64,000 bases of DNA, from the NCBI RefSeq assembly GCF_905404315.1, contig NC_066301.1, forward strand, positions 7,130,001 to 7,194,000. Direction: 5' to 3'. The notes under the pieces are model-generated. The model was not told the DNA's origin. It did no database searches and was given only the letters and a program-made list of their open reading frames with translations. Origin of the DNA: Leptidea sinapis (taxonomy: Eukaryota > Arthropoda > Insecta > Lepidoptera > Pieridae). Positions 24,104 to 35,273 of this stretch are shown one piece after another. Numbering within the stretch: the stretch's first letter is position 1; the number at the start of each line of letters is the position of its first letter. A program made the position numbers and the translations under genes.

Positions 24104-24420
24104 TGTATATATATATAATCTGAATCTCGGAAACGGCTCCAACGATTTTCATAAAATTAAGTATGCAGGGGATTTCGGGGGTGATAAATCGATCTAGCTA
24201 GGTTTCAATTTAAAAAAAAATGGTTTTATCCATGTTTGAATGAGAAACAGCTACAATAACATTAGAATACAAAGGTAAATTTCGCCACTATATACAAGAC
24301 TATTATAGCTCAGATGGGACATTGGGTGATCCGGAAAGCAGAAGACCCCGGTTCGAATCCAGATGTCCTATTAGTTTATTTTTGTTCGAGTTTTGTACAT
24401 TCTTAAAAATCCGAGCAAGG
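24104..24420 (+). mobile_element. composite repeat with Helitron-like 5' end and tRNA-like end
   Basis: It starts TATATATATATAATCTGAAT with the GAAACGGCTCCAACGATTTT block seen in lepidopteran non-autonomous elements. The right end at about 24305-24370 has a B-box-like GGTTCGAATCC. Confidence 0.45.
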
Positions 24421-24599
24421 CTCGGTCGTCCGGAAATTACTCTTATAAAAAGCAATAATTAAACAATAAATTAATACCTAAATAATATACCTAATATGAA
24501 AACAAGTTCCAAATTTATTGCTAACATTATTCACCTGAACGGTTCTATCATAATATTGTGTGTACTCATTTACAGTATAACTTGCTTTAATAAAACTTG

Positions 24600-24975
24600 C
24601 TTACTATAACTTTTGTATATGTTTTTACAAAAAGATCCCAGAAAATGTTCATAACTAAACTATTACGTTATTTAAAAGAATTGTTAAAAATCGTTTGTGT
24701 GGCAAAGGTTACTATAACATAAATGAATTTCTTAATGATACCACAGATTGGGAATGGAGCGACCGCCCTCAGGCTATTAAATAATAAGTTAAATTAAACA
24801 ATATTACTTTGTAAACATATTTTTTCGATGAAAAAAAAGCCTGCTGAGTTTGTTGCGCCCATTCTACTCAGGTCTAAGGCATTCGTTTTCGAATATGTTT
24901 TTGACTATCAATAAGTGATGTCACATCCTATTTTGTATAAAAATATTTGAATTTTAAATATATTTAGACCCAACT
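24600..24975 (+). mobile_element. 3' end of a LINE
   Basis: One frame reads KRIVKNRLCGKGYYNINEFL, then a DTTDWEW block, an ORF2 C-terminus, and then a 3' UTR ending ATAAAAATATTTGAATTTT. It is the + member of an inverted pair with 25437-25800. Confidence 0.75.
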
Positions 24976-25059
24976 CTGTAACATGTGTGCACCAGTGGGA
25001 GGAGTGTAAACGAAAACGTTGTCTTTGAGGTATAATAAAATAATGTATGGTGGAATTGT

Positions 25060-25385
25060 ATATCTTAACAATTTGTAATGTTTTTAAAGTGATAATCCGC
25101 ACTTCTAGGATTGTCTTCTAGAAATGAGGGCTATCACATTAAAAACATAACAAATTGTTTAGATTTACAAGAGCTACATCTCAAGTCAATTTCCCAATAT
25201 GCAAATATTGGGGTTGATCAGGTTATCTACTGTAAAGTAGGTCACGTGATACAAGATTTTATGACGATACGTCGCTCGAACGGCTGTCTCAGTTGGTTAG
25301 AGCACTGGTACGGATCGCCAGAGGTCGTGGGTTCGAGTTCCGCATCGTTCATAAAATTTTGTTTTTCAAATTTTATTTGTGTATC
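25060..25385 (+). repeat. tRNA-like foldback repeat
   Basis: 25070-25160 is an imperfect palindrome around GTGATAATCCGCACTTCTAG. The tRNA-like part at about 25278-25350 has CTCAGTTGGTTAGAGC and GGTTCGAGTTCC. Same family as 3684-3957. Confidence 0.65.
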
Positions 25386-25436
25386 TTATATAGGTCTACA
25401 GAAAAGTCCGCGATGGCATATGTCTATCACTTAAGG

Positions 25437-25800
25437 ATAACATATCAAATTCAAATTCAAATATTTTATTCAAAATAGGATGTGACATCACTTATTGAAA
25501 GTCCCAAAACTGCCACCCATTCCAAAACGAATGCCTCAGACCTGAGAAGAATGGGCGCATTTGTTGTGCTGCGCAATGAAAAAAAAAGTTTTTTTTTCAT
25601 CGGATAAATATGTTTACAAAGTAATATTGTACACTTAAACTTATTATTTAATAGCCTGAGGGCGGTCACTCCATTACGAATCTGTGGTATCATTAAGAAA
25701 GTCATTTATGTTATAGTAACCTTTACCACACAAACGTTTTTTAACAATTCTTTTGAATAACGTTATACTTTTGTTTTGAAGGATCTTGTTGTAAAAGCAT
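25437..25800 (-). mobile_element. 3' end of a LINE, inverted partner
   Basis: Reverse copy of the 24600-24975 segment: 3' UTR, then codons for the same C-terminal block, here interrupted by frameshifts. Confidence 0.75.
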
Positions 25801-26149
25801 ATACATACGCATTATCAATTTTAATACTCTAAAAAATTGGCAATTATAAAGCGGTTATGTAAAAGTTGTTTACACAAATATATATTAATCCTTATTATTT
25901 TATTACTAAGTACATATTATTATAAAATCATTCAAAAAATCGCTCTTTTTTTCATTTGTACGTCATTAACTTTGTTTACACATTTCCGACGGCCTTAGAC
26001 TACATTATTCCCGAATACTTACATGATTTTTTTTCTATTGACAGAACAGTGTCTTTCGGGTCAGCTAGTGGCTTTATAAATTATATCACGCTTTGGAAAT
26101 GTATGTAAGTTACTAAGTAGTTATTGAATAAATACATTTTTGAGTGCCT
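25801..26149. other. no gene seen
   Basis: AT-rich; ends near 26060 with a GGGTCAGCTAGT string, an isolated Helitron 3' end. Confidence 0.45.
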
Positions 26150-26365
26150 GATAGATCTGACAGTGAATCTATGATTTAATAATATGAATAATATTTGAAA
26201 ACAAAATTTTATGAACGATGCGGGACTCGAACCCACGACCTCTCGCGTTCCGTGTGAGTGCTCTTCCAACTGAGCTAACCATTCGAGTAAAAAACAAATA
26301 TTGTATGCTTTGTTCAAGTCTCAGGTTGTGACGTGGGTTCGAGTCGAGGTTGTTAATAATATGAA
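26150..26365 (-). repeat. tRNA-like repeat
   Basis: A complete tRNA-like shape lies on the minus strand at about 26210-26285 (GGTTCGAGTCCCGCATCG, D-arm GGTTAGCTCAGTTGG). It is followed by a second, degraded tRNA 3' end in the opposite sense at about 26330-26355. The loop lacks U33, so a functional tRNA is unlikely. Confidence 0.65.
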
Positions 26366-26630
26366 TCACACATTCAGATTCAAATATCCTGTGTAAATAA
26401 AATGATTATAGTAAAATACGTCACAGAAATTGATTCAAATAAAAAATTAATTCAAACTTTTTTCAATTTTATTTTATTTCAATTACTTTTTTCTATAGAT
26501 TGGGTTGTGAGCTGGCAACCACCGACTACTTAAGCCTACATAAGCCTTATAAATGCATATCATCGAGTTAGTAATACTTCTTTAAATGTAACTTTCGAGT
26601 TTTACTATTTATTATTATATTAGATTAGCT

Positions 26631-26995
26631 GAACCGACAGACTTTGTTCTGTGGATATAAAAAAAATCTGTTTTATAGGAATTTGCCAATAATATTTCAA
26701 AACATTAAGAATTATTTCGTAAAAAATGCTCACTGTTGTTATAACGAAATTGTTTCACAGCGGAACTGTCAAACCGTGCGTCACTATATTCTCTCATAGA
26801 AAATATGTCCATACAAAACAAATATTAAAAATAAAAATAATTATGGGACCAAAATCGATATAAAAACTATCCTATCTCTCAAGTTGGACCAAACTGCACT
26901 CCATGAAGTAATCCCCAATAAAATCCGTTCATTAGTTTAGGAGTTCATCGCGGACAAACAATGTGTCACGTAATTTGTATATATTAAGATTAGAG
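26631..26995 (-). mobile_element. non-autonomous Helitron-like repeat
   Basis: It starts TTAGCTGAACCGACAGAC and ends GTATATATTAAGATT, with the CCTATCTCTCAAGTTGGA body common in lepidopteran elements. Confidence 0.5.
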
Positions 26996-27689
26996 TATGA
27001 GACGTTTTTTGAGCTTTTCATCCCCGTCTCTTGTCATACAATGTCACATTGGGTTGGCCAGCCCCCCCCAGTAAAGTGTGACATTGTAAATGGAGCCTCA
27101 AGTTAAAATCGCCTAAATGCGTTAACCTTATGCACAATGTCAATCACTGAGTTGGCACATCTTGAAGCGGCGTAAGTTATTTCATCTGTTTGACACAGCC
27201 TTTACAATTTTATTGAATAGAAAAACCTTCAAATCTCATCAATTTGATTATGATTATCATCATGCCAATTATTATTTTGTGCGATAGATGCACCCGCGGC
27301 CCCTCCACCTATATTCAATCTCGTCGCCAATTACCATTATTGACTCGAGTTAGAGAAAAAACGTTTTTCAACACAAGCTTTTGCGTGCGGCATCGCGTAA
27401 AGGTCACAAGCTAATCGTTAATCAGTTTTTGTGTTGGTTAATATCGACCTCGTCTTAAATCGTGTTTCTTGGATTTAAATTTAAATGCGGAACAGCAATA
27501 TTTAATTTTATGTTTTTCTTCTACGTCTTCTGTCTGACCCCCCGTCCAAGTAAACAAAAAATAAAAAATGTAACTATGACTGGACTAAAGGGGGCAGTTA
27601 GCAAATTATAGCCGACTTATTAGCCATTGCAGAAAGACTCCCTCGTGGGTCCTGCCTGCGCCCACGACGGTTCTGCCAAAATATCATTC
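26996..27689. other. no gene seen
   Basis: No coding signal. A C-run at 27062-27070 lies in a short GC-rich patch. Confidence 0.5.
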
Positions 27690-27960
27690 ACTAGCTGACC
27701 CGGCAAACGTTGTTTTGCCATATAAAGTATAATTCACGCGATAGTTTTATAAGTAATAAAATATTGCCTATATTATAGCCTGTACATCATTTTGTTCTAT
27801 TGTCAATAGTTTTTGCAGCGCACGCAAAAATAGGTTTTCGATTTTACACCTTGTGTTACAAAATAGCAATTTTATTACGGATCCCTAATTTTGATAATGC
27901 CTTCCTCGATAAATGGACTACCCAACACTGAAAGAATCATTCAAATCAAACAAACAAACA
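27690..27960 (-). mobile_element. non-autonomous Helitron-like element
   Basis: The left end CACTAGCTGACCCGGCAAAC is almost identical to that at 34798. The right limit is uncertain. Confidence 0.6.
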
Positions 27961-28019
27961 CTGCAGCTTTATAATATTAAAGTATATATATATATCTGAA
28001 ATAAAATATATATTTTAGC

Positions 28020-28265
28020 ATAATAATAATAAAACCATTTTATTCTGTACTTAATACAATAAACATTTAAAAAACTAAGTATGCTAAGCTATAAACTATA
28101 AAATGTCTCCTTTTTTAGCGTGCCGATTGGCAAAGGCTCCTCCAACGATTTCCACTCTTTTCTGTTTTGGGCAACTCTCCTCCAGGTAGTTCTGCTGTCA
28201 ATTTTAATTCATCTTCCCACCTTGTGTGCTGTCTTCCTCGTTCTCTTGTGCCATCTCTTGGGTAA
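28020..28265 (-). mobile_element. RTE-clade LINE 3' remnant
   Basis: On the minus strand it encodes RVAQNRKEWKSLEEPLP, the RTE C-terminal block, and ends with an ATT/ATA microsatellite near 28022. It is 5'-truncated, with frameshifts. Confidence 0.7.
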
Positions 28266-28742
28266 CTACTCTATCAAAGTAGGCGTTATTTTGCGGACAT
28301 AATATCATAATAATTATCCAAATGTTTTGAGTTTTCTTTACTGTTAATCCGCCCATATTTGTCTTTAAGCAATTCGACACGTGTTTCGCCTCTACACGAA
28401 GCATCCTTAGGACATGTTGACTCGCCAAACACTGCCACGAGACTGCTCTGTAACTGATTTGCTCCATTTCCCTACTTTATCTCGCATCATGCACCCTGCC
28501 CATATTAGGTATATCATAAGACCATAATCAAAGAAATGCGTTGCCCATCTGTCGAGCATAGACTTACAATGGACTGGCGTAAAGACAAACATGGCGTACA
28601 AGACAGAAGAACATACAAGAAAGAAAAGACAAGTCATAAATAGTCCGCCACACTTGAAATTAGCTTCTTAGCATTTTGAACATTAAACTACTAGCTAACG
28701 CACACATTGACATGAAAGTGGTCACGTATTCGACTCGGGCCA
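28266..28742. other. unassigned repeat-like segment
   Basis: 28355-28440 has the ACACGTGTTTCGCCTCTACA block, which I associate with a common lepidopteran dispersed repeat. No protein was recognised. Confidence 0.4.
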
Positions 28743-28876
28743 GTATTAATAAACGCGAAGTTATTCCAAATTTAAAAATCTTTCTCCTTATCTTACCTTT
28801 GTCACTACAGAATTACATGACAGGCAGAAGTAATTGTAGAGTTGGAGTAACTTTTCATTGCGTTTTATTAATAAGA
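28743..28876 (+). mobile_element. small MITE, copy 1
   Basis: A 134-bp element with inverted ends TATTAATAAACGC. The copy at 29524-29662 is the same element in reverse orientation. Confidence 0.7.
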
Positions 28877-29523
28877 CTGACAGTAATATTCAGATTCTAT
28901 GATCTAAACTCTAGAGTCAGCTGATGTCGAAGTGTGCAACAGTAACGTCTAGGACGTTGAACCTTGGAGCACATGAAGTGGAGCAGAGCGAATCGTGTTC
29001 CGTTGTGCCACATTGTGACTCGTGGAACTCGACTCTCGAGCGGAGAGCGCACAGTCGATCTAGCCAACAATACTCGCAACTTGTGAGTTCGTGACTCGAC
29101 TGGTAGCTGGTACCCTAGACAAGTATAGACGTACAGGGCGTGCGATAGAGAAGAACATCTTTCACGGAGATACAGCAAGAGAGACAAGAAAAGCGAATCT
29201 ATTTTTAGTAGGAAGTAACTATTTACTGTTACTGATTTTGATTGATAATTCATGAACAGTCAGCCACGCGTGGCGTTATTTCTTTTGTATATTGATTATT
29301 AAACAACTAGCAAACGCTCATATTGACAACATTGGACTGTTAGGTCATCTATACGCTTATTATTATTCTTAGTCCATGGTTGGTACAAACTACCATACCA
29401 ATGGTTGGAAAATCTTCTCATGCCGAATTTTGTGAGAAGTTCATATTAACTAAATTAATATAAAATTTAATAAATCACCATAGATATTGATCTATTGTAA
29501 TTAGGACCTGGAACACAAGCTGT
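28877..29523. other. no gene seen
   Basis: A block near 28690 (ACTAGCTAACGCACACATTG) recurs in diverged form at 29303. A 118-codon minus frame at 28897-29253 shows no known motif. Confidence 0.45.
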
Positions 29524-29662
29524 CTTATTAATAAACGCAATGTAAAATTATTCCAAGATTAAAAATACTTCTCCCTGTCATTTAATTCTTTCATGTAGTG
29601 ACAAAAGTAAGATTAGGGCAAAAAGTTTTAATTTTGAATATCTTTACTTCGCGTTTATTGAT
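29524..29662 (-). mobile_element. small MITE, copy 2 (inverted)
   Basis: Reverse-orientation relative of 28743-28876, sharing the TTTGTCACTACA block. Confidence 0.7.
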
Positions 29663-29694
29663 CACACAATATATTGCGTACGTGCCTAGTAAGC

Positions 29695-30310
29695 TCGAGT
29701 ATAATTATACTCTAGCCATAGAAAAGGTACAGCGGAAATTTGCTCGCTAGTTGTAGAAAAAATGTATGGATATTATTCGTACCTGCATCCGTCTTTATTT
29801 GTATCGGGTATGTGTAGGGTTAGACACTTTGGAAACCAGGAGAACCAGAGCTATTCTAGTTCACTAGCAAAGTTGATAACCCTGATACCTTCTGCAGATG
29901 TGCATTAGAAGTGAGGGCGCCGGATAGGACTATCCGTTCGTGCAGGCGTCTGCCCTTTGTAACCTCTCTGCATCTTCTAACGCATTTATCACGGGGAGTG
30001 CTCAGAGAGGCTGTTGGGGTTGATTCCAGCGGACGAATTCCACCACCGGATATTACGTGCAAAGTACCACACGCATCACGTTGACGTCTGGCAATCCACA
30101 ACCGCGCGTTTTACAAGAAATTTCTTTTTTTTACAGTTTTCCAGAACCGATACGACTTAGGGACCTTCAAAAAAAGGAGCATACTCCCACCTTAAAGGCC
30201 GGCAACGCATCTCTTGACACCTGTTGTTGCGGATGTCCATGGGCGGTTGCCTCACCACTCCCCATCCCGTGAGCCTCTTGCCCGTTTGCCCATTCTTATA
30301 TAGAAAAATA
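29695..30310 (+). mobile_element. decayed LINE ORF2 C-terminus and 3' end
   Basis: Frames read SLAIEKVQRKFAR, then YGYYSYLHPSLFVSGM and TLETRRTRAILVH, the RT C-terminal region of Jockey/CR1-like LINEs, with stops and frameshifts. The 3' end at 30130-30310 has the CTTAAAGGCCGGCAACGC and CTTGCCCGTTTGCCC blocks. Confidence 0.65.
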
Positions 30311-30319
30311 TTTTTATAC

Positions 30320-30370
30320 TTTTTAGTGCATATTGTTTTGAAGTCGATTGTTTTTTATTAATTTTTTTTT
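30320..30370. mobile_element. MITE end fragment
   Basis: Matches one arm of the 22361-22736 element (TTTTTAGTGCATATTG, GAAGTCGATTG). Confidence 0.55.
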
Positions 30371-30959
30371 CATCTAACAACGACGCGGACAATTGTTTCG
30401 GAAAATGCGCCAACCTTGTGGGCACTTACCTTGCCTAATGGCCTTATTACTCAGCACCAAGAATTAGATATTTTTAGTATTAGTTTATATGAATTTAATA
30501 AACTTGGTATATGCAATATTTGACTCGGTATGCGATTTGGCGTTGCTGTAAGCATACCGAGGATATTATTGTTAAATCATTAATAAGTAAGAAGAAGTGC
30601 GTCTCACATTATTATTATGCGCTACCAAATACAGCGTCATTGTGCCCGACCCTATATTTCTTGGTGACAATCGATTCTTTTAAATTTGAATCGACAATGA
30701 GATCGTGGAGTGGGTAATCGTCAAAAATGCAATAGATCAGACACATTATCATGCAATGGACTTTTCATAATGGATATGGATACATAATCATAACAATAAA
30801 TAGATATTAATAAGCTATGGAATTTGTGGCAAACTGGTTCAAGTCAATCAATAATTTGCGAGCGAAGTGATGAACGTTCAAACCAAATGTTTTACGAAAT
30901 TCAAAAGAATTGTTAAAAGACGTTTGTGTGGTAAAGTATAGGTACCTACCTACTATTAA
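30371..30959. other. no gene seen
   Basis: AT-rich, short frames only. Confidence 0.5.
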
Positions 30960-31487
30960 CATACATACACAATAACTTAATAACCCTGATTCCTGCCGCC
31001 GAATTCCACCACGACACGCCACAAGTTAGGATATTATCCTCACCATCTGGATGTGTGGCGGTCCTCCACAGTGCGGTTTTCAAGGAGCTTTCTTCCACGT
31101 ACTACAAAGCTGTGGAATGAGCTTCCTTGTGCGGTGTTTCCGGGACGATACGACATGGGTAACTTCAAAAAAAGCGCGTAAGGTGTACGTCTTAAAGGCC
31201 GGCAACGCTCTTGTGATTCCTCTGGTGTTGAAAGAGAATGTGGGCGGTGGTGATCACTTAACACCAGGTGACCCGTACGCTCTTTTGTCATTCATTTTGC
31301 TTCGCAATTGTACACGCGCAATCAAGTTTGCAGTCAGCTGAGCACTAAACGCAACATTGCGCGTACACCTTCCTTAAAGGCCGGCAACGCTCCTGTGATT
31401 CCTCAGGTGTTGCAAGAGATTGTGATCACTTAACAACAGGTGACCCGTACGCTCGTTTGTCCTCCTATTCCATAAAAAACATTCTTG
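30960..31487 (+). mobile_element. Jockey-like LINE 3' end, tail duplicated
   Basis: 30980-31300 carries the family C-terminus and 3' UTR. The UTR then recurs at 31355-31480, and a roughly 75-bp segment (CGCAATTGTACACGCG ... CAGCTGAGCACTAAACGC) lies between. That spacer is related to 43278-43440. Confidence 0.7.
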
Positions 31488-31690
31488 ATTTCACAGATTG
31501 GGAATGAAGCGACCGCCCGCCGTCAGGCTAGATTGTATCAAAATTTTACTAAAAAGAAGAACCCCGCTCAGTTTCTTACATTCTGTTCTTCTTCTCATCT
31601 GAGGCAAAAATTCCGAACGGGTGGTAGTTTTTTACTTACTTTCAATAAGTGATCTCATATCCTAGTTTGAATAAAAATATTTGAATTTTA
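31488..31690 (+). mobile_element. LINE 3' tail (24.6-kb family)
   Basis: It begins in the TTTCACAGATTGGGAATG block and ends ATAAAAATATTTGAATTTT, as at 24600-24975. Confidence 0.7.
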
Positions 31691-31904
31691 ATGCACACTG
31701 GATGTTGTCTGGACGCCATACTCCAGCATAGTGCGAATGGTGAGTGCCCACTCCCCCGTGGGAAGTACAGAATGGAGCATCATTCACCATTATTACCACT
31801 CACCGCTCAGTAATTCATATATTAATCCTATTACCTAAAATAAAAAAATTGCGGGTTGGAGCCGTCTGTTCAGACAAATACAATTTTTGTTGAAAATATA
31901 CAAT

Positions 31905-32105
31905 ATTAAAATACAACAGCGAGTATCATTGCTTCTAATTAAAATATTACCTATGTATCGGAAAAAATCAATTAACATCTAAGGCCTATTATAATGTGAA
32001 AGATTATTTGAATGATAAAGATAGTTGGAATTAATGTTCTAAATTTTGCTAATGAATATTGTTATACTCATTTATTTATTATTAGAATAATTATTAAGTA
32101 TGTAG
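31905..32105 (+). mobile_element. LINE 3' tail
   Basis: About 150 bp is nearly the same as 32780-32930, the end of the LINE below (CTAAGGCCTATTATAATRTG block). Confidence 0.7.
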
Positions 32106-32229
32106 TTAATACCAAGTAAATACAATAAGAAGTGAATCACAACGCGTGACGTCCGCGAATCTTGTTGACCTTCGTGGACCGCTGAACACCGAGTGCACTA
32201 GACTTTTCTAGTTTGAATAGACTATAGAA

Positions 32230-33015
32230 TCTTACCTGCTTCAGTTTGTAAGTACCGTATACTGTTTGCTGACGACACATCTTTGTTATTTAAAATAAAA
32301 CGCAAGCAAAAAAATCTGTCAGGTTGGCGACGACATTTCTGAAATAGTAAATTGGTTTAATGTTAATAACTTACTTTTAAACGAAAGGAAAACTAAATGT
32401 GTAAGGTTTATACTTCCAAATATAAAGCACCAACAAACATCTATAAAATTGATAAATATAAACTCGATGTAGTAGAAACGACAAGATTCCTACGCATTAC
32501 ATAAGACTTTAAGCTACAATGGGGTGCTCATATGAGCACCCCGATTACATAAGTTTTTTATATAAAAAACTTATGCTCTGCAGCATTTGCGATAAAAAAA
32601 ATTATGCAGCTGACAGATGTTCAAACGGCTAGAAAAGAATAAGAAAAGAACTTAAAAAAAATAGCAATGTACACAGTGTCAATACTCGAAACAAACATAA
32701 ACTCACAATTCCATCTACTAGGCTCCGTAAAATTGCTATATATTTTAAAGTGGATTGTGTTATATTTTATAATAAACTCCCAAATGAAATTAAAATATTA
32801 CCTTTGTATCGTAAACAATAAATTAACATCTAAGGCCTATTATAATATGAAAGATTGTTTGAATGATAAAGATAGTTGGAATTAATGTTCTAAATTTAGT
32901 AAATGAATATTGTTATACTCATTTGAATGCTATTGTAACTTTTGTACTTCATCCTGACTTGCACTAAATAACTTATAAAGTTTTACAGTGAATAAAGATT
33001 TATTGACTTTGACTT
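32230..33015 (+). mobile_element. decayed LINE from RT catalytic motif to 3' end
   Basis: 32265-32290 encodes LFADDTS, the RT catalytic motif. It is followed by EIVNWFNVNNLLLNERKTKC and a frame with TSKAYYNMKDCLNDKDSW, the CR1/Jockey C-terminus. Stops and frameshifts are frequent. It ends with an AATAAAG-type tail before 33015. Confidence 0.75.
32521..32575. repeat. two adjacent perfect palindromes
   Basis: 32521-32542 is an 11-base arm (GGGGTGCTCAT) and its exact complement with no loop. 32548-32575 is a 14-base arm (CATAAGTTTTTTAT) and its exact complement with no loop. Both lie inside the dead LINE and disrupt its frame. Confidence 0.9.
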
Positions 33016-33221
33016 TCACTATCCTTTTACAAAGTTCATTACCTTCAATTGTATTTTGACAAAAAATACAAACTAACTAAATATAATTATTCATAATCAA
33101 GTTTAGCAATTATGCTCTTTGCCGTGCCGTTTGTCTCGACGACAAATGTATTCCATTCAAATAGACGCATTATTTTGACCACATTAATGACCAATTTTGG
33201 GCGACTTGTGTTGTTTCAACG

Positions 33222-33359
33222 ATGAGTTCCGCTTTTAAAGAGGAAGTATTGTCTATATATAAAACAGTAAAAGCCGAAAAGAAACTGGTTAAGAGGTTGA
33301 CAAATTTATTGCAAGAGCTGACTCGGAGTCATCTGACTGGAGGAACTAAAGATGGATAA
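33222..33359 (+). CDS. short unassigned ORF, 45 aa
   Basis: ATG to TAA with a lysine-rich, probably helical product (MSSAFKEEVLSIYKTVKAEK at the start). It is not a piece of any repeat recognised here, and its codons look more gene-like than the surroundings. There is no clear splice donor or neighbour to extend it. It could be a small gene, a first exon or chance. Confidence 0.25.
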   Translation: MSSAFKEEVLSIYKTVKAEKKLVKRLTNLLQELTRSHLTGGTKDG

Positions 33360-33477
33360 GATATATAATTCTTATTTTATTCTCTTGAATTCAGACTTGT
33401 TTTATTATTCCTTACAGCTTGCAATCATACTGCAGTTACTGATTTCCTACTTGCGTCTTCAATTTACTTTATAAAGT

Positions 33478-33565
33478 AAGTAGTAGTATCTAGTAGTTAT
33501 TAGAAATGACATCAAAAAGAATTCTAAAGGAATCAATTTTGAGAAAATAAATGCCTTTTATGCCT
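33478..33565 (+). mobile_element. LINE 3' tail (4.5-kb family)
   Basis: It carries ATTAGAAATGACATCAAAAA and ends AGAAAATAAATGCCTTTTA. Confidence 0.75.
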
Positions 33566-34097
33566 CTTCAAAAACTTGCACTATTTCGTCCTGTGTTGCA
33601 TTTCTTGTCCATTTATTACGATAATATTTATTTGTAACCTGTGTAACAAACACGAAAATTCCTTATATTTTTTTGATTCCCTTTATTACGATTTGACATT
33701 TTAAACTGTATCACTCAACAACTATTCCCAAAATCAGCAGCATTAATTTCCTTACAGTTCACACCACAGGGTATGTTTCTTTCATAAGCAGAATTGCCAT
33801 CTCTCGGGATATCGAGAACCAGAAAAAACCGGATATAACCGCACACTTCTATGTGTTCACTTTTAAAATTCTCCCTTCGTCGTGTGGTCTTAATTAGAGA
33901 TCAGTCCTTTAAGAACCACAGCCTGTATCGGACCGGACATAATTGGCGTCGACATATTATAGCCCGTGGTCACTGGAAAATAAGGCCACATTGGCCTCTA
34001 AAAAGCTTAGTGTTACAGATATGCGAAACAGAACTTCACTTCAAGCTACAGCCTGCAATTATATGAGAGTAAGAATTAGATAGGTATTTTTCTTTAA
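33566..34097. other. no gene seen
   Basis: A 71-codon + frame at 33851-34066 has no recognised motif. Confidence 0.45.
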
Positions 34098-34212
34098 AGG
34101 GTGGCAACGCTCCTGTGATTCCTCTGGTGTTGCAAGAGAAAGTGGGCGGCGGTGATCACTTATCACCAAGTGTAGCGTACGGGTACGCTCGTTTGTCCAT
34201 TTCCATAAAAAA
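34098..34212 (+). mobile_element. Jockey-like LINE 3' tail
   Basis: Blocks GGCAACGCTCCTGTGATTCC and CGGCGGTGATCACTTA, with a short poly(A). Confidence 0.75.
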
Positions 34213-34797
34213 AATGCTGTGCTGGACTAATGGCATCTCGATAATGTGTTTTCTGCCAAGAAATATTTGGTGCAAGTTGTTGAAGCAAATTGTCGAAATT
34301 TACTGGTATTATCCTAACAAAATTTGTGAATCCACTTCTGTCTTCTATTCTTAAATCTTTAAATTTTGAAAGATGGGCCACTTCTTGGTGTCGTCTCCTC
34401 AAATGTGATCGCGATCAGAACTTGCGTGTTTTCCTGTTTAATTTGTTTCCTTATCTATGATGTACATACATGTATACTGCACTTATAAAGTTCCTCAGCA
34501 CCTTCACTTTCCATTGTCAGTACCAGTAGTTAAATGAACATATATATGCATTAAACTGTTAAAAATTAAAAGAAACGTCAGTCTCTGGACTGACGTGTCT
34601 TTTTCTATCAGTTTAGTTCACAAGCCTAAAGCAAGTATAAAACATGAGATCATAAACATGTAGACAACTAGTAAAGTAAATCACAAACAATTTCATCCAA
34701 TAAGTTTTGTCTACAACAAGCTTAATATTTTTGTAATTTGAAAACATTACATAAAACTTATATTTGAACATTGCATGAAACTTAAAATATGTATTAC
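34213..34797. other. no gene seen
   Basis: A short inverted repeat (AGACACGTCAGTCC type) occurs near 34577-34605. No coding signal was seen. Confidence 0.45.
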
Positions 34798-35002
34798 TAG
34801 CTGACCCGGCAAACGTTGTTTTGCCATATAAAGTATAATTCACGCGATAGTTTTATAAATAATAAATAGCCTATGTGTTATTCTGGTGTGTAAGCTATAT
34901 TATTGTAAAGTTTCATCAAAATCCAATCAGTAGTTTTTGCGTTAAAGAAGTTCAAACATACATCCAGACATACAAACTTTCACATTTATAATATTATTAA
35001 TA
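34798..35002 (-). mobile_element. short non-autonomous Helitron-like element
   Basis: The left end is ACTAGCTGACCCGGCAAACG; the right end is ATAATATTATTAATAGGAT. It lies about 270 bp upstream of ALKBH7. Confidence 0.65.
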
Positions 35003-35273
35003 GGATACCAAAGAATATTGTATTATACCAAAGAATATATACATATTACATACAAGTAATTATACAAGTAATTATACCTTGCAGTGTATAATAATATAAT
35101 AGGTTTAGTGTTAATATTCTAAGCTTCTTATTTAGTAATGGCAAACTATAGTCTCTGATCGATGAGTGTTGACAGATGACACTTGACACATGAAAGTCAG
35201 ACCTCAGCTGTTTTATGTTTATTGTTGTTTGAAGAAAATTTTCAAGATTTAATTTTACCGGAATACTCTGAGA

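Noticed and set aside
26210..26285. Candidate tRNA gene on the minus strand
   Set aside because: The best tRNA shape in the window, but it has the same repeat flanks and a C at position 33.
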